A stretch of DNA of 31,052 nt from JAPLJQ01 sp037143735 (GCA_037143735.1 JBAWYD010000013.1:1-31052), one strand, 5' to 3'. Positions 14,476 to 23,448 are shown, counted from the stretch's first letter. Made by a program: numbers and translations. The notes: generated from the sequence alone by a model not told the origin.

Positions 14476-15096
14476 ATGAGACTGATTCCCAGAGAAGAAA
14501 AGTTCTTTGATCTTTTTGAGGAGTTGATAATCAAAATCGAAGAGGGAGGAGAACTCTTTCTCGATATGGTTCAACACTATGAATACACGGAACCGAAGAT
14601 CGCAAAGCTCAAGGAACTGGAGCATGAAGCCGACGTTATCACCCACAGAACCTACGAGAAGATGCACAAAACCTTTCTCACCCCCATCGATCGTGAAGAT
14701 ATTTACGATCTCGTCAACAAGATGGACAGCATCCTGGATATGATCGAAGCCTCCGCCGCGAGGATGTCCCTGTATAAGGTTAAAGAACCTGCCAAGGAAA
14801 TTATAGATCAGGCCAAAATCTTAAATAAAGCGATCAAGAAGCTGAAAATCATCGTTCATGCCTTAAGGGACATGAAAAACGCCAAGATGATCCTCGACGC
14901 CTGCGTGGAAATCAATACCCTGGAGAACGAAGGGGATATTGTCCTGAGAATGACCATGGCGCGTCTGTTCGAGTGTGAAAAAGATCCCATCGAACTGATC
15001 AAATGGAAGGAAATCTTTGAACGGATCGAAGAGGCCATCGATGTCTGTGAGGATGTCTCAAATATTGTGGAAGGTATCGTCCTGAAACATGGTTGA
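14476..15096 (+). CDS. DUF47 (PhoU-like) accessory protein of phosphate transporter
   Basis: A 206-aa all-helical protein of the DUF47/TIGR00153 family, beginning MRLIPREEKFFDLFEEL, with KLKELEHEADVITHRTYEKM, TPIDREDIYDLVNKMDSILD and LENEGDIVLR, the acidic helices that coordinate metal clusters in PhoU-like folds. In many bacteria the gene stands directly before a Pit transporter and is thought to control it. I use ATG 14476 (GGAGGG about nine bases upstream) because the family's conserved N-terminus starts there; an in-frame ATG at 14413 would add 21 unrelated residues. It overlaps the pit gene by eight bases. Confidence 0.93.
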   Translation: MRLIPREEKFFDLFEELIIKIEEGGELFLDMVQHYEYTEPKIAKLKELEHEADVITHRTYEKMHKTFLTPIDREDIYDLVNKMDSILDMIEASAARMSLYKVKEPAKEIIDQAKILNKAIKKLKIIVHALRDMKNAKMILDACVEINTLENEGDIVLRMTMARLFECEKDPIELIKWKEIFERIEEAIDVCEDVSNIVEGIVLKHG

Positions 15097-16090
15097 TTCC
15101 TTTGGATTCGTTGTTTTTCTTATTCTGGTAGCCCTGTTTTTCGATTTTCTCAATGGCTTCCATGACTCTGCCAATGCCATTTCGACGATCGTATCGACCA
15201 GGGTTCTTTCTCCCCGGAATGCCGTCCTCTGGGCTGCATTCTTCGAATTTTCGGCCTTCTTCTTTATGGGGGTCCACGTCGCCACCACCATAGGCACCGG
15301 TATCATCAATCCGAATATCGTGGATAATCTGCTTATCCTCGCCGCCTTGGGAGGGGCTATCATCTGGAATATCATCACATGGTATTTCGGGCTCCCCAGC
15401 AGTTCTTCCCATGCCCTCATCGGTGGTCTCATCGGCGCCGGTCTTTTGAAGGCAGGAAACGAAATCCTCATCTGGGAAGGCATTTCAAAGACGACCATCT
15501 TCATTGTTCTCTCTCCCGCCATTGGAATGGGACTTGGACTGGTCATGATGATACTGGTGCTTAATTTGGCCAAGAATTCCACTGTTTCCAGATCAGACAA
15601 GCTGTTCCGAAAGCTGCAGCTTGTCTCATGTGCGGTCTACAGCATGGGCCACGGCACGAACGACGCCCAGAAAACAATGGGAATCATTGCCATTATTCTT
15701 TACACCCAGGGGTACCTCGGTCCAACCTTTTATGTTCCATTCTGGGTAGTCGTCACGTGTTACACAGTCATCTCTCTGGGAATCATGTCGGGGGGATGGC
15801 GCATCGTCAAAACCATGGGAACCAAGATCACAAAACTTCAGCCCATAGGGGGATTCTGTGCGGAAACAGCGGCGGCCGTTTCCATTATCGGGGCATCCCT
15901 TGCCGGCATCCCTGTCAGTACGACCCATACCATCACAGGCGCCATTGTGGGGGTGGGCGCAACGAAACGCCTCACCGCCGTTCGCTGGGGGGTGGCGGGC
16001 ACTATCGTCTGGGCCTGGATACTGACAATCCCCATGGCGGCGTTGATTTCTGCCATCATCTATTCAATAACCCAAATTATCTTTCGATGA
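15089..16090 (+). CDS. pit: Inorganic phosphate transporter, Pit family
   Basis: A 333-aa inner-membrane protein with about ten hydrophobic segments. The two inverted PiT signature repeats are present: FLNGFHDSANAISTIVSTR near residue 21-39 and YSMGHGTNDAQKTMG near 186-200. Pit proteins carry metal-phosphate complexes driven by the proton (or sodium) gradient and are low-affinity, constitutive phosphate uptake or export systems. The start overlaps the DUF47 stop by eight bases, a layout typical of this gene pair and a sign of translational coupling. It is convergent with the AI-2E-type permease gene, 42 bases away. Confidence 0.95.
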   Translation: MVDSFGFVVFLILVALFFDFLNGFHDSANAISTIVSTRVLSPRNAVLWAAFFEFSAFFFMGVHVATTIGTGIINPNIVDNLLILAALGGAIIWNIITWYFGLPSSSSHALIGGLIGAGLLKAGNEILIWEGISKTTIFIVLSPAIGMGLGLVMMILVLNLAKNSTVSRSDKLFRKLQLVSCAVYSMGHGTNDAQKTMGIIAIILYTQGYLGPTFYVPFWVVVTCYTVISLGIMSGGWRIVKTMGTKITKLQPIGGFCAETAAAVSIIGASLAGIPVSTTHTITGAIVGVGATKRLTAVRWGVAGTIVWAWILTIPMAALISAIIYSITQIIFR

Positions 16091-16132
16091 TTTCGGGCAA
16101 AGTCGCTTGAGAATGGCAGCTCTCGTCTGAAT

Positions 16133-17179
16133 TCAGGATATTGTATCCCGGTAAAACTGATCGTACATCGCCCAGATGGCGAGCAGCAGGGAGGTGATGA
16201 TGGGACCGATGACAAATCCGGAAAAGCCGAACAACGAAATCCCTCCCAGTGTGGATAAAAAAATCAGTAAAGGATGCATCTGCACATCCCTGCCTAACAG
16301 CACGGGACGTAATAAATTGTCCACCATACTGATCACAAAGACACCGGCGGCAAGAATCAGAACACCCTCCCAGGTATGCCCGGTCAGCAACATGATCACA
16401 CCGGCGGGAGCCCAGATGATGGAACAACCGACGACGGGAACTATCGCCGTGAACACCATGACAGCGCCCCAGACGAGGGCGCCTTCAATACCGGTAAACC
16501 AGAATATCAGGCCTCCCAAAAAACCCTGAAACCCTCCGATAATCAATGTTACCTTGAGGGTGGCCCTCGCAGTGGTAGCAAATCGCTCATAAAGAATCTC
16601 TTCTCTGTTCTCGCCGAAGGTTATGAATTTTATCGCCATGCCTAAAAATTTATCGCCGTCACGGATGAAGAAAAACAGCGTATACAGCATGACGGCAAAC
16701 TGAACGACAAAAAGGAGGGTGTTCTGAGTAAGGTCCTTCAGGTGCACAAACATGAAATTGGAAATGCTTCTTGCGATTTCGGAAAATTTATCCGTGAGGA
16801 ACTTCTCGTCCAGATGAAGGCGGGCCACATAAGGATTGTTTCTTATCGCCCCCGTGATGGTTTCGATACTTTTTCCGATATCATCGCCCTCCGTGTTCAT
16901 GGCGTTGTACATCTGCAAGGATTCGGAAAAGAGCAGGGTGCCGATAATCCCTCCGGGCAAGATGATGATGAGAATAACCATTGCAAGCACAACGGCGGCG
17001 CTCAGAGTGGGGCGATTCAGCTTTCCGTCCACCCGCCTGAATAAAGGCTTGGAAATGCCCGCTATCACAGCTGCCCAGAAAACGGGAAAGAAGAACGGCC
17101 TCAGGAGATACAGAAACAAGAGGGTAACAAGTATCAGTGCGGTGAAAAATAAAATATTCTGAATTCTGGACGTTTTCAT
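16133..17179 (-). CDS. AI-2E-type (UPF0118/PerM) membrane protein
   Basis: A 348-aa polytopic membrane protein of the AI-2E transporter family: two N-terminal helices (LFFTALILVTLLFLYLLRPF, VFWAAVIAGISKPLF), a soluble segment around residues 90-150, then repeated helices including GGFQGFLGGLIFWFTGIEGA and the C-terminal DNLLRPVLLGRDVQMHPLLI, a family hallmark. Members include TqsA, YdiK and sodium/proton antiporter-like proteins, so the substrate is uncertain. I start at ATG 17179 (AAGGA upstream; MKTSRIQN runs straight into the first helix). The longer in-frame start at 17374 would add 65 residues that look non-coding and overlap the glutamate racemase gene. Divergent from that gene. Confidence 0.88.
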   Translation of the reverse strand: MKTSRIQNILFFTALILVTLLFLYLLRPFFFPVFWAAVIAGISKPLFRRVDGKLNRPTLSAAVVLAMVILIIILPGGIIGTLLFSESLQMYNAMNTEGDDIGKSIETITGAIRNNPYVARLHLDEKFLTDKFSEIARSISNFMFVHLKDLTQNTLLFVVQFAVMLYTLFFFIRDGDKFLGMAIKFITFGENREEILYERFATTARATLKVTLIIGGFQGFLGGLIFWFTGIEGALVWGAVMVFTAIVPVVGCSIIWAPAGVIMLLTGHTWEGVLILAAGVFVISMVDNLLRPVLLGRDVQMHPLLIFLSTLGGISLFGFSGFVIGPIITSLLLAIWAMYDQFYRDTIS

Positions 17180-17299
17180 AGGGTCCTTTTCCTTTGAATC
17201 ACTCCGGAGGTTACACCCGATTGTATATGTGAATTCCTTAACATTTTCAATGAGAAGTTTCTCTATCCCGGAAAAAAAACAGGCACCAGAAATTTTAAA

Positions 17300-17328
17300 A
17301 TGATATAGACGCCATATTCTGGTATGAT
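17300..17328 (+). promoter_or_regulatory. Candidate extended -10 promoter of the glutamate racemase gene
   Basis: ATGATA (17300-17305), 17 bases, then TATGAT (17323-17328) preceded by TGG, forming an extended -10. A start of transcription near 17335 leaves room for a leader only if translation begins at ATG 17358 rather than 17340, which helped decide the gene start. Confidence 0.45.
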
Positions 17329-17357
17329 CCATACAAAAAATGGGTGAACAATATCCT

Positions 17358-18164
17358 ATGCAACCAAGCCCCACTCAGCCCATTGGCGTCTTTGATTCCG
17401 GTATTGGCGGCCTCACCGTCGTTCGCGCCCTCATGGAACGGCTGCCCTTTGAAAATATTATTTATTTCGGCGACACGGCCCGGGTGCCGTACGGGGTAAA
17501 GTCGCCGGAAACGATCACCCAGTACGCAAAAGAGATCACGCAGTTTTTGCTGCAAAAGGATGTCAAACTCCTCATCGTTGCCTGCAACACCATGGCGGCT
17601 GTCGCCTATGAGACCGTCAAAAACCTGTCTCCCGTGCCTGTGCTCGATGTAATCGAAGCCGGCGCCCGCAAGGCAAGCGAAGAATCGCGATCCAGACACG
17701 TGGGCGTCATCGGCACACCCGCCACGATTAACAGCAACGCATACGCTCGAGCCATCCACCGGTTCGATCCCGACATCCGTGTTTTTTCCCAGGCCTGCCC
17801 TTTATTTGTGCCCCTGGTGGAAGAGGGATGGTGGAATCACCCCGTCACCCGGCTGACCGCCCAGGAATATCTCAGACCGGTTATCGCGGAGCATGTCGAT
17901 ACCCTTGTTCTGGGATGCACTCACTATCCCGTGATCAAACCGCTTTTACAGGAAATTGCAGGACCGGATATCCTCCTGGTGGATTCTGCGGAGACCATGG
18001 CGGATATAGCGGCGGATCTGCTCAGCCGCATGAATTCGGGAAATCCTGAACAGCAGCGACCGGAATACCGGTTCTATGTCACAGATGTGCCCTATCACTT
18101 CCAGACAATCGGCGAAGGCCTACTGGGACGGACCCTGTCCCACGTGGAACTTGTCAGGTGGTGA
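17358..18164 (+). CDS. murI: Glutamate racemase
   Basis: A 268-aa protein converting L-glutamate to D-glutamate for peptidoglycan. The start region PIGVFDSGIGGLTVVRAL is diagnostic, with the catalytic cysteines in VACNTMAA and LGCTHYPVI and the GVIGTPATI loop between. It is PLP-independent. ATG 17358 has GGGTGA about ten bases upstream and suits the predicted transcription start; ATG 17340, which would add six residues, is the alternative. The DUF2784 gene follows after 25 bases on the same strand, possibly cotranscribed. Confidence 0.96.
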   Translation: MQPSPTQPIGVFDSGIGGLTVVRALMERLPFENIIYFGDTARVPYGVKSPETITQYAKEITQFLLQKDVKLLIVACNTMAAVAYETVKNLSPVPVLDVIEAGARKASEESRSRHVGVIGTPATINSNAYARAIHRFDPDIRVFSQACPLFVPLVEEGWWNHPVTRLTAQEYLRPVIAEHVDTLVLGCTHYPVIKPLLQEIAGPDILLVDSAETMADIAADLLSRMNSGNPEQQRPEYRFYVTDVPYHFQTIGEGLLGRTLSHVELVRW

Positions 18165-18189
18165 AGGGGACAAGAAATCACCAGGTGTA

Positions 18190-18570
18190 ATGCCTTTTTC
18201 CATCCTTGCAGATATGGTGGTCATCGCCCACTTCCTTTTCATTCTGTTCGTCATCTTTGGCGGTTTCCTGGCCCTTTACAAACAAGGCTGGGCATGGCTC
18301 CACATTCCCGCTGCGGTCTGGGGCGCCCTTGTCGAATTCACGGGATGGATCTGCCCCCTGACCCCCCTGGAAAACTGGCTTCGGATACAGGGAGGAGGAG
18401 CCGCCTATGCTTCCGACTTTGTCGAACGTTATATCATCTCTCTCCTCTATCCCTCGTTTCTCACTCGCCACCTTCAATTCTTCTTGGGTTTCATCGTGGT
18501 TGTGATCAATATCTGCATTTATGGCTGGATGATCCGACGAAGAAAGAAGGGGAAAGTGAAGATGTCTTGA
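18190..18570 (+). CDS. DUF2784 membrane protein
   Basis: A 126-aa protein with three to four hydrophobic segments: LADMVVIAHFLFILFVIFGGF, LHIPAAVWGALVEFTGWICPLTPLENWLR (in parts) and FLGFIVVVINICIYGWMI, then a basic tail RRRKKGKVK. HFLFILFVIFGG, ICPLTPLENWLR and ERYI are the conserved features of DUF2784, a family of small inner-membrane proteins of unknown function. I start at ATG 18190, where the first helix begins; the upstream in-frame extension overlaps the racemase gene. The ribosome binding site is poor (AGGTGT three bases away). Confidence 0.85.
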   Translation: MPFSILADMVVIAHFLFILFVIFGGFLALYKQGWAWLHIPAAVWGALVEFTGWICPLTPLENWLRIQGGGAAYASDFVERYIISLLYPSFLTRHLQFFLGFIVVVINICIYGWMIRRRKKGKVKMS

Positions 18571-18577
18571 AACATCA

Positions 18578-18606
18578 TTGACATGGAAGCCCGCTTTCCT
18601 TATACT
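18578..18606 (+). promoter_or_regulatory. Strong sigma-70-type promoter before the ThyX-like gene
   Basis: TTGACA (18578-18583), 17 bases, TATACT (18601-18606): consensus -35, five of six at -10, ideal spacing. The first base transcribed should lie near 18613, giving a leader of about 42 nt with AAGGA before the start codon. Confidence 0.75.
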
Positions 18607-18654
18607 TCATACATCTGAAATCAAGGAGTTATCAAAATCAATTCAAGGAAAAAA

Positions 18655-20136
18655 ATGAAAATTATCCTTGCAGGCTACAATCTGGACAGTGAAACCATCC
18701 GGGAATTTCAGGAGCAAAATCCCGAAGCGAAGCATCTCACCCCGGAGACGATCTCCGCCGCCTATGCGCGGATCAGCCGCAGCCCGAAATCCGTGGATGA
18801 ATTGCGGGACATTGCCCGGCGGGAGGTCGAGAAGGCCCGGCAGTCCAACAGGAATATCGTCTTCGAGATGGGGCATAGCTCCGTCGCCGAACATGCCGTT
18901 TTCAATATTGACGTCCTCGGGGTTTCCCGCCTCCTCGTTGAGGAAATCGAGAAATTCCGCCTGTGCTCCTATACGGAAAAATCACAGCGGTACGTTCTGT
19001 TCAAGGATGACTTTCACATCCCAGAAGAGATCCGCAAGGCCGGTCTTGAAGAATCTTTCGTCGAAACCGTCCGCGAACAGAACAGGATGTATCAGGATCT
19101 GTACGGCAGGCTGAAGCCCCATGTTTTTAAAAAGTACAGCGACCTTGCTGCCGACCCGGAGAATAGCTCGATGCTGGAAGGCTGGGCCAAGGAAGACGCC
19201 AGGTATGTCATCGCCCTGGCCACGGAAACCCAGTTGGGGATGACCATCAATGCAAGAAATCTGGAGCTGATGCTTCGCCGTCTCGCGGCCCATCCCCTGG
19301 CCGAGGCGCGGGAATTCAGCGGGAAGTTGTATGAAGCGACAAAAGACACCGCTCCCTCCCTGATACGCTACACCGAGACCACGGACTACGACAGACTGAC
19401 ACGGAAAGCCCTGAAGGGTGTGGTCGATGCCCTGCTGAAACAGGAGGGAAAGGGAAAAGGAGACGCCGACTGTCTGAAGCATGACTCCGTAACACTGCTT
19501 CATGCCACACCCCATGCGGATGACATTGTCGTGGCCGCACTGATCCACTCCTCCTCGGACCTCCCCATGAGCCGGTGCATGGAGATGACTTCCCGGTTGG
19601 ACCGGAATGATAAAGAAAGGATCATCAAAGCGACCCTCCAACATATAAAGTCTTACAATGCTGTTCTGCGGGAATTTGAGAACGTGGACCTTCATTTTGA
19701 ATTGATCATCAGTGCAAGCTGTTTCGCCCAGATGAAGCGTCACCGCATGGCAACCATCACCAGCCAGGACTATGATCCGGCCCTTGGCGTCATCATACCG
19801 CCCGCCATATCTGAAATCGGCATGGAGGAGCCTTTTCTGAAAACCATCAAAGAAATCGGGAAGACCTATCGGAAAATCGCGAAAATCGCTCCCATTGCGG
19901 CAACCTACAGCCTTACCAATGCACACCGCAAACGGGTGGCGATGAAGATCAATGCCCGCGAACTTTACCACATCGCCCGACTCCGGGCGGATCGCCACGC
20001 CCAGTGGGATATCCGGACCATCGCAGAGGCGATGATTGCCCTGGGGAAAGAGGTCATGCCTATGACCCTCATGCTGGCAACGGGAAAGGACGGGTTTTCT
20101 TCTCTTTATAATCGAGTCATGGAGGTCGTCCCATGA
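18655..20136 (+). CDS. Two-domain ThyX-like (FAD-dependent thymidylate synthase superfamily) protein
   Basis: The 493-aa protein is about twice the length of standard ThyX (220-250 aa) and carries two ThyX-like halves. The N-terminal half has HSSVAEHAVFNIDVLGVSR and then KFRLCSYTEKSQRY (residues 100-113), which fits the ThyX motif RHR-x7-S except that RHR is KFR. The C-terminal half has HSSSDLPMSR and QMKRHRMATITSQDYDP (RHR at 362-364), keeping RHR but lacking the serine at the expected place. ThyX methylates dUMP using methylene-tetrahydrofolate, FAD and NADPH, with active sites shared between subunits. Here the two halves might complement each other or might do another flavin reaction. No thyA is in view. 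AAGGA precedes the start, and a strong promoter lies 50 bases upstream. The superfamily assignment is firm; thymidylate synthase activity is uncertain. Confidence 0.85.
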   Translation: MKIILAGYNLDSETIREFQEQNPEAKHLTPETISAAYARISRSPKSVDELRDIARREVEKARQSNRNIVFEMGHSSVAEHAVFNIDVLGVSRLLVEEIEKFRLCSYTEKSQRYVLFKDDFHIPEEIRKAGLEESFVETVREQNRMYQDLYGRLKPHVFKKYSDLAADPENSSMLEGWAKEDARYVIALATETQLGMTINARNLELMLRRLAAHPLAEAREFSGKLYEATKDTAPSLIRYTETTDYDRLTRKALKGVVDALLKQEGKGKGDADCLKHDSVTLLHATPHADDIVVAALIHSSSDLPMSRCMEMTSRLDRNDKERIIKATLQHIKSYNAVLREFENVDLHFELIISASCFAQMKRHRMATITSQDYDPALGVIIPPAISEIGMEEPFLKTIKEIGKTYRKIAKIAPIAATYSLTNAHRKRVAMKINARELYHIARLRADRHAQWDIRTIAEAMIALGKEVMPMTLMLATGKDGFSSLYNRVMEVVP

Positions 20137-20154
20137 AAGAAAACAGGGGTCGGG

Positions 20155-20174
20155 GAACAGAAGCTTTTCTGTTC
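20155..20174. terminator. Hairpin between convergent genes
   Basis: GAACAGAA (20155-20162), loop GCTT, TTCTGTTC (20167-20174) form a perfect 8-bp stem between the ThyX-like gene and the convergent response-regulator gene, touching its stop codon. Neither strand has a convincing U run, so it may be a weak bidirectional terminator. Confidence 0.35.
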
Positions 20175-21540
20175 ATTTGCGGAGGTTGTATTTGATCATT
20201 TTCAGTTGAAGCCCCTTCCTGCTTAAGCCCAGGCGCTGGGCAGCTTTCGTGACATTGCCGCCGCACTCTTCCAGGCACTGGATAATGGCCTGTTTTTCCA
20301 CTTCTTCCATGTGGCTTTTCATCACATCCTTGAAAGGTTTTTCCAGGGCATCCGGGCGGGAAACCTGCGAGGCCGATGCGGCCAGTTTCAATTCTGCGGG
20401 GATGTCTTCAAGTTCAATGGTGTCGCCTCCCGCCATGACCACAAGCCTCTCCATAAGATTTTCCAATTCTCTGATATTTCCGGGCCAACCATAACAGACA
20501 AATATTTCTTTCACCCTCGAATCGACGTGCATCACTGTCCGATCCAGTTTCTTGTTGAATTTCTCCATAAAATAATCAGTCAGAGAGAGAATGTCCTCTT
20601 TTCTCTCCCTGAGCGGAGGCACATGGGTATGAAATACATTAAGACGGTAGTATAGATCCTCCCTGAAGAGGCCGTCCTTAACATCCTGAAGGAGATTTCT
20701 GTTCGTCGCCGCAATCAACCTCACGTCCACCTTGATCGTCCGCAATCCTCCGACCCGCTCAAAGGCCTGATCCTGAATCACGCTGAGGAGCTTCACCTGC
20801 ATTTCTCTGGGAAGTTCTCCAATCTCATCAAGAAAGAGGGTTCCTTTATCGGCCAGTTCGAATCTCCCCGATTTTGTTGATGCCGCTCCGGTAAAGGCGC
20901 CCTTCTCGTAGCCGAAAAGTTCGCTTTCCATAAGATTTTCCGCAATAGCGGCACAGTTTATCTTGATAAAGGGATTGTTTTTCCGGGGACTGTTTCTGTG
21001 AATGGCATTGGCGATGAGTTCTTTGCCCGTACCTGTCTCTCCCGTAATCAGAACGGTCGTCGTCGTTCCCGCCACCTTTTTAATGTCATCGTAGATTCTC
21101 TGCATGGCCTCGCTGGAGCCCACAATCCCCTGCCTGTCCACCTCATCGGGGCTGAGTAACAACTCGTCTTCATTCAACCGCCGGGTTTTGACGGCCTTGT
21201 GAATGATACTTTTCAGCTCGTCCTGCTCAAAGGGTTTGGTGATATAATCAAAAGCTCCTTTCTTCAGGGCGTCTACCGCCGTGGCAATGGTGCCGTGGGC
21301 CGTAATGATAATGACAGGCGTTGACGGATATTCACGGATGATCCGATCCAAAAGGCCCATGCCGTCGAGTTTTGGCATCTTCAGGTCCGTTACAATGACT
21401 TTTACATCATCATTCTTGAGAACTTTCAGGGCCTCAAGACCGTCCGATGCGGTCACGACTTCATAACCCTCCTTGCTCAGCAAGGTCTTCAGGACGAGAC
21501 GCATATTCAATTCATCATCTACAACAAGAATCTTGTTCAT
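20173..21540 (-). CDS. Sigma-54-dependent response regulator (NtrC family)
   Basis: A 455-aa activator with three domains. The receiver domain (1-120) has the acidic pocket DDE at 8-10, phosphorylation site D52 in VTDLKMPKLDG and the conserved lysine in YITKPFE. The AAA+ domain (about 145-375) has Walker A GETGTGKE, the sigma-54-contacting GAFTGA loop in YEKGAFTGAAST, Walker B LFLDEIGELP and the RWPGN-like CYGWPGNIRELENL. The C-terminal Fis-type helix-turn-helix is NVTKAAQRLGLSRKGLQLKM. It hydrolyses ATP to open sigma-54 promoters once phosphorylated. The kinase gene lies upstream on the same strand, 170 bases away. A good sigma-54 promoter stands 0.8 kb beyond the kinase gene, before the type II synthase operon, its likely target. 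Confidence 0.97.
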   Translation of the reverse strand: MNKILVVDDELNMRLVLKTLLSKEGYEVVTASDGLEALKVLKNDDVKVIVTDLKMPKLDGMGLLDRIIREYPSTPVIIITAHGTIATAVDALKKGAFDYITKPFEQDELKSIIHKAVKTRRLNEDELLLSPDEVDRQGIVGSSEAMQRIYDDIKKVAGTTTTVLITGETGTGKELIANAIHRNSPRKNNPFIKINCAAIAENLMESELFGYEKGAFTGAASTKSGRFELADKGTLFLDEIGELPREMQVKLLSVIQDQAFERVGGLRTIKVDVRLIAATNRNLLQDVKDGLFREDLYYRLNVFHTHVPPLRERKEDILSLTDYFMEKFNKKLDRTVMHVDSRVKEIFVCYGWPGNIRELENLMERLVVMAGGDTIELEDIPAELKLAASASQVSRPDALEKPFKDVMKSHMEEVEKQAIIQCLEECGGNVTKAAQRLGLSRKGLQLKMIKYNLRK

Positions 21541-21710
21541 CGCTCAATAAACCATAAAATCGATATTGCGTGGTTCGTTTCACTCTCCCGCCATAACATT
21601 ATGACACAGTCTATCGGTCGGAAATGACCAAACGGGTATTCACAAAGGCCTTTATTGTATCCTGGTCGCGCCGGTATGTTAAACAGAATTCGTGCGGGGA
21701 GCAACTGATT

Positions 21711-23237
21711 TTATCGGGCTATGCGAAGTCTGATATAGAATATGCTCCCCTGCCCCGGAATGGATTTGACCCGGATGTGCCCCCCATGATTTTTAACGAT
21801 CCTCTGGCAAATGGCAAGCCCGAGCCCAACACCTCTCTCCCTGGTTGTGAAAAAAGGCTTGAAAATATTCTTCATGTCTTCTTTTCTGATTCCATTTCCC
21901 GTATCCCGGATGGAAATTCCCACCGCTTCGCCGGTGCCCCCCTCAATTTTCGTCGTCCTGAATATCAGGGTTCCTCCCCCAGGCATCGATTCTATCGCAT
22001 TGAATGAAATGTTCAGAATGACCTGGACCAGTTGCTCCGCATCCACATGGACCTGCGGCAAATCAGAACGCAGCTCTTTCTCGACGGCAACACGGTCAGA
22101 CAGGTTGCTTGCCTTAATAACCGATATGGCTTTTTCGATAATCTGATTGACATCCTGCATCTTCAAATTGAGTGTATACGGCTTGGCATAATTGAGGAAC
22201 TGGGAAACGACACCGTTGAGACGGTCCACCTCTTCAATGATGACATCCAGCAATCTCTGATTTTCGGGAATGTCCGCTTCCGATCTGAGATACTGGGCAG
22301 CACCTTTGATGGACCCCAGAGGATTTCTTATCTCGTGGGCCAGAACGGGGGCCATTTCCTCCAGCATCTGGGATTTTTCCCTCTCCATTTTTTCATCAAG
22401 GGTATAAAGGGACGTGAATATTTCCTTGCTGTCCGGGTAGATATAACCGAATATCCTCTTTAAAGCGAGCGTTAGGGGCTCAATGCCGATGACAATGATA
22501 AATGACGCCAGGAGGATGTGGGTAAAGGGAAGACTGCCTGCCCCCTCTCCAAACAAACCTGTAACCGATGTAATCGTGGCGGCTGCAAAAAGAGTTATGA
22601 TGAAAACAACAAAGGCTCTGGCCATGAGTTCATGAAGTTCAGGCAGTTGAACGTATGTGATCAGAATCATGACAAAATAGAGCAGAACAGCGATAAAGAG
22701 ATTTGAGAATGGCGGAACGGCATAACCGTAATGGTAAAGTATATCGAGATTGCTGAGCACTGCCGTCAATCCGCAGGCAACAGCCAGATAGATCATCCGT
22801 TTTTTTTCAGCACCCGTAATTTTTTTCTCAATGTAAAGAATCAGAGACACATAACAGACAGCGAGAATGATACCGTCATACAGGTACGGAATAATTTCCA
22901 GGTACGGCCATCCGGGCAAAGAGGTAAAGAGAGCAACGGCCATTATAAAACTCAATAGCATGGTCGCTGCCGTCATTCTTCTTGATAGAAAGGTCTGTTC
23001 ATTGAAAAGGAGGCGGGTAAACTGTACGATGGCGGGAGGAATCGCAATTAGTCCGAGGTATTCAACTGTTTTCCAGAAATCGCCTCTGAACAACTCATAA
23101 AAAAAGGCGCCCCCCTTGTGAAAAAATATGGTCAGACACAGGACGGCAAACGAAAGATGAAGGGGGTGTCTCCCTTTATCCATGCATAAAGAAACAGCAA
23201 TGATGAAGCTAACTGCTGCCAGTACAAATGATTCCAT
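21711..23237 (-). CDS. Membrane sensor histidine kinase
   Basis: A 508-aa kinase. The first 265 residues hold about seven to eight hydrophobic helices (for example VLAAVSFIIAVSLC, AVLLYFVMILITYV, THILLASFIIVIGI) and no large periplasmic domain, so the signal is probably sensed in the membrane. The H box is MAPVLAHEIRNPLGSIKGAAQYL (His near residue 306), followed by N box ILNISFNAIESM, G1 IRDTGNGI, F box IFKPFFTTRE and G2 GVGLGLAICQRI, an NtrB/AtoS-type catalytic core. The start codon overlaps the stop of a possible small ORF (TAATG). It should phosphorylate the NtrC-type regulator encoded downstream. Confidence 0.95.
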   Translation of the reverse strand: MESFVLAAVSFIIAVSLCMDKGRHPLHLSFAVLCLTIFFHKGGAFFYELFRGDFWKTVEYLGLIAIPPAIVQFTRLLFNEQTFLSRRMTAATMLLSFIMAVALFTSLPGWPYLEIIPYLYDGIILAVCYVSLILYIEKKITGAEKKRMIYLAVACGLTAVLSNLDILYHYGYAVPPFSNLFIAVLLYFVMILITYVQLPELHELMARAFVVFIITLFAAATITSVTGLFGEGAGSLPFTHILLASFIIVIGIEPLTLALKRIFGYIYPDSKEIFTSLYTLDEKMEREKSQMLEEMAPVLAHEIRNPLGSIKGAAQYLRSEADIPENQRLLDVIIEEVDRLNGVVSQFLNYAKPYTLNLKMQDVNQIIEKAISVIKASNLSDRVAVEKELRSDLPQVHVDAEQLVQVILNISFNAIESMPGGGTLIFRTTKIEGGTGEAVGISIRDTGNGIRKEDMKNIFKPFFTTRERGVGLGLAICQRIVKNHGGHIRVKSIPGQGSIFYIRLRIAR

Positions 23238-23329
23238 TAAACCGCAGCCCTCTTATCCGGCAAACATACGAAATTCGGTGTTTCATATTTAAGTGTCATT
23301 CCTGCCCCTTCTTCTGCATGGATAGACAT
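23237..23329 (-). CDS. Possible small ORF coupled to the histidine kinase gene (20-30 aa, doubtful)
   Basis: A minus-strand frame with two candidate starts, ATG 23329 (30 aa) or ATG 23299 (20 aa, preceded by GAAGGGG six or so bases upstream), ends with TAA that overlaps the kinase ATG by one base (TAATG). The shorter peptide reads MTLKYETPNFVCLPDKRAAV. No family is recognised. Coupling to the kinase and the good ribosome binding site argue for translation, possibly as a leader peptide; its size argues for caution. Confidence 0.25.
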   Translation of the reverse strand: MSIHAEEGAGMTLKYETPNFVCLPDKRAAV

Positions 23330-23406
23330 GCCGCCCGGAAAACGGTAAAAATGATATAAGCAATGATGAAGGAAGTCAAGGAAGACAGACGTGACGAATG
23401 TATGGT

Positions 23407-23448
23407 AAAAAAAACAAACCGAGCATGTATGATATGATACACACTCGG
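23407..23448 (-). terminator. Rho-independent terminator of the Ala/Pro-rich lipoprotein gene
   Basis: In minus-strand RNA CCGAGTGTGTAT (23448-23437) pairs with ATACATGCTCGG (23430-23419), a 12-bp stem with two G-U wobbles and a 6-nt loop, then TTTGTTTTTTTT (23418-23407). The wobbles become A-C mismatches on the plus strand, so the element belongs to the minus strand, 35 bases after the lipoprotein stop. Confidence 0.85.

Noticed and set aside
17180..17374. Longer N-terminus for the AI-2E-type permease
   Set aside because: It would overlap the glutamate racemase gene and shows no family similarity; ATG 17179 has a ribosome binding site and directly precedes the first helix.
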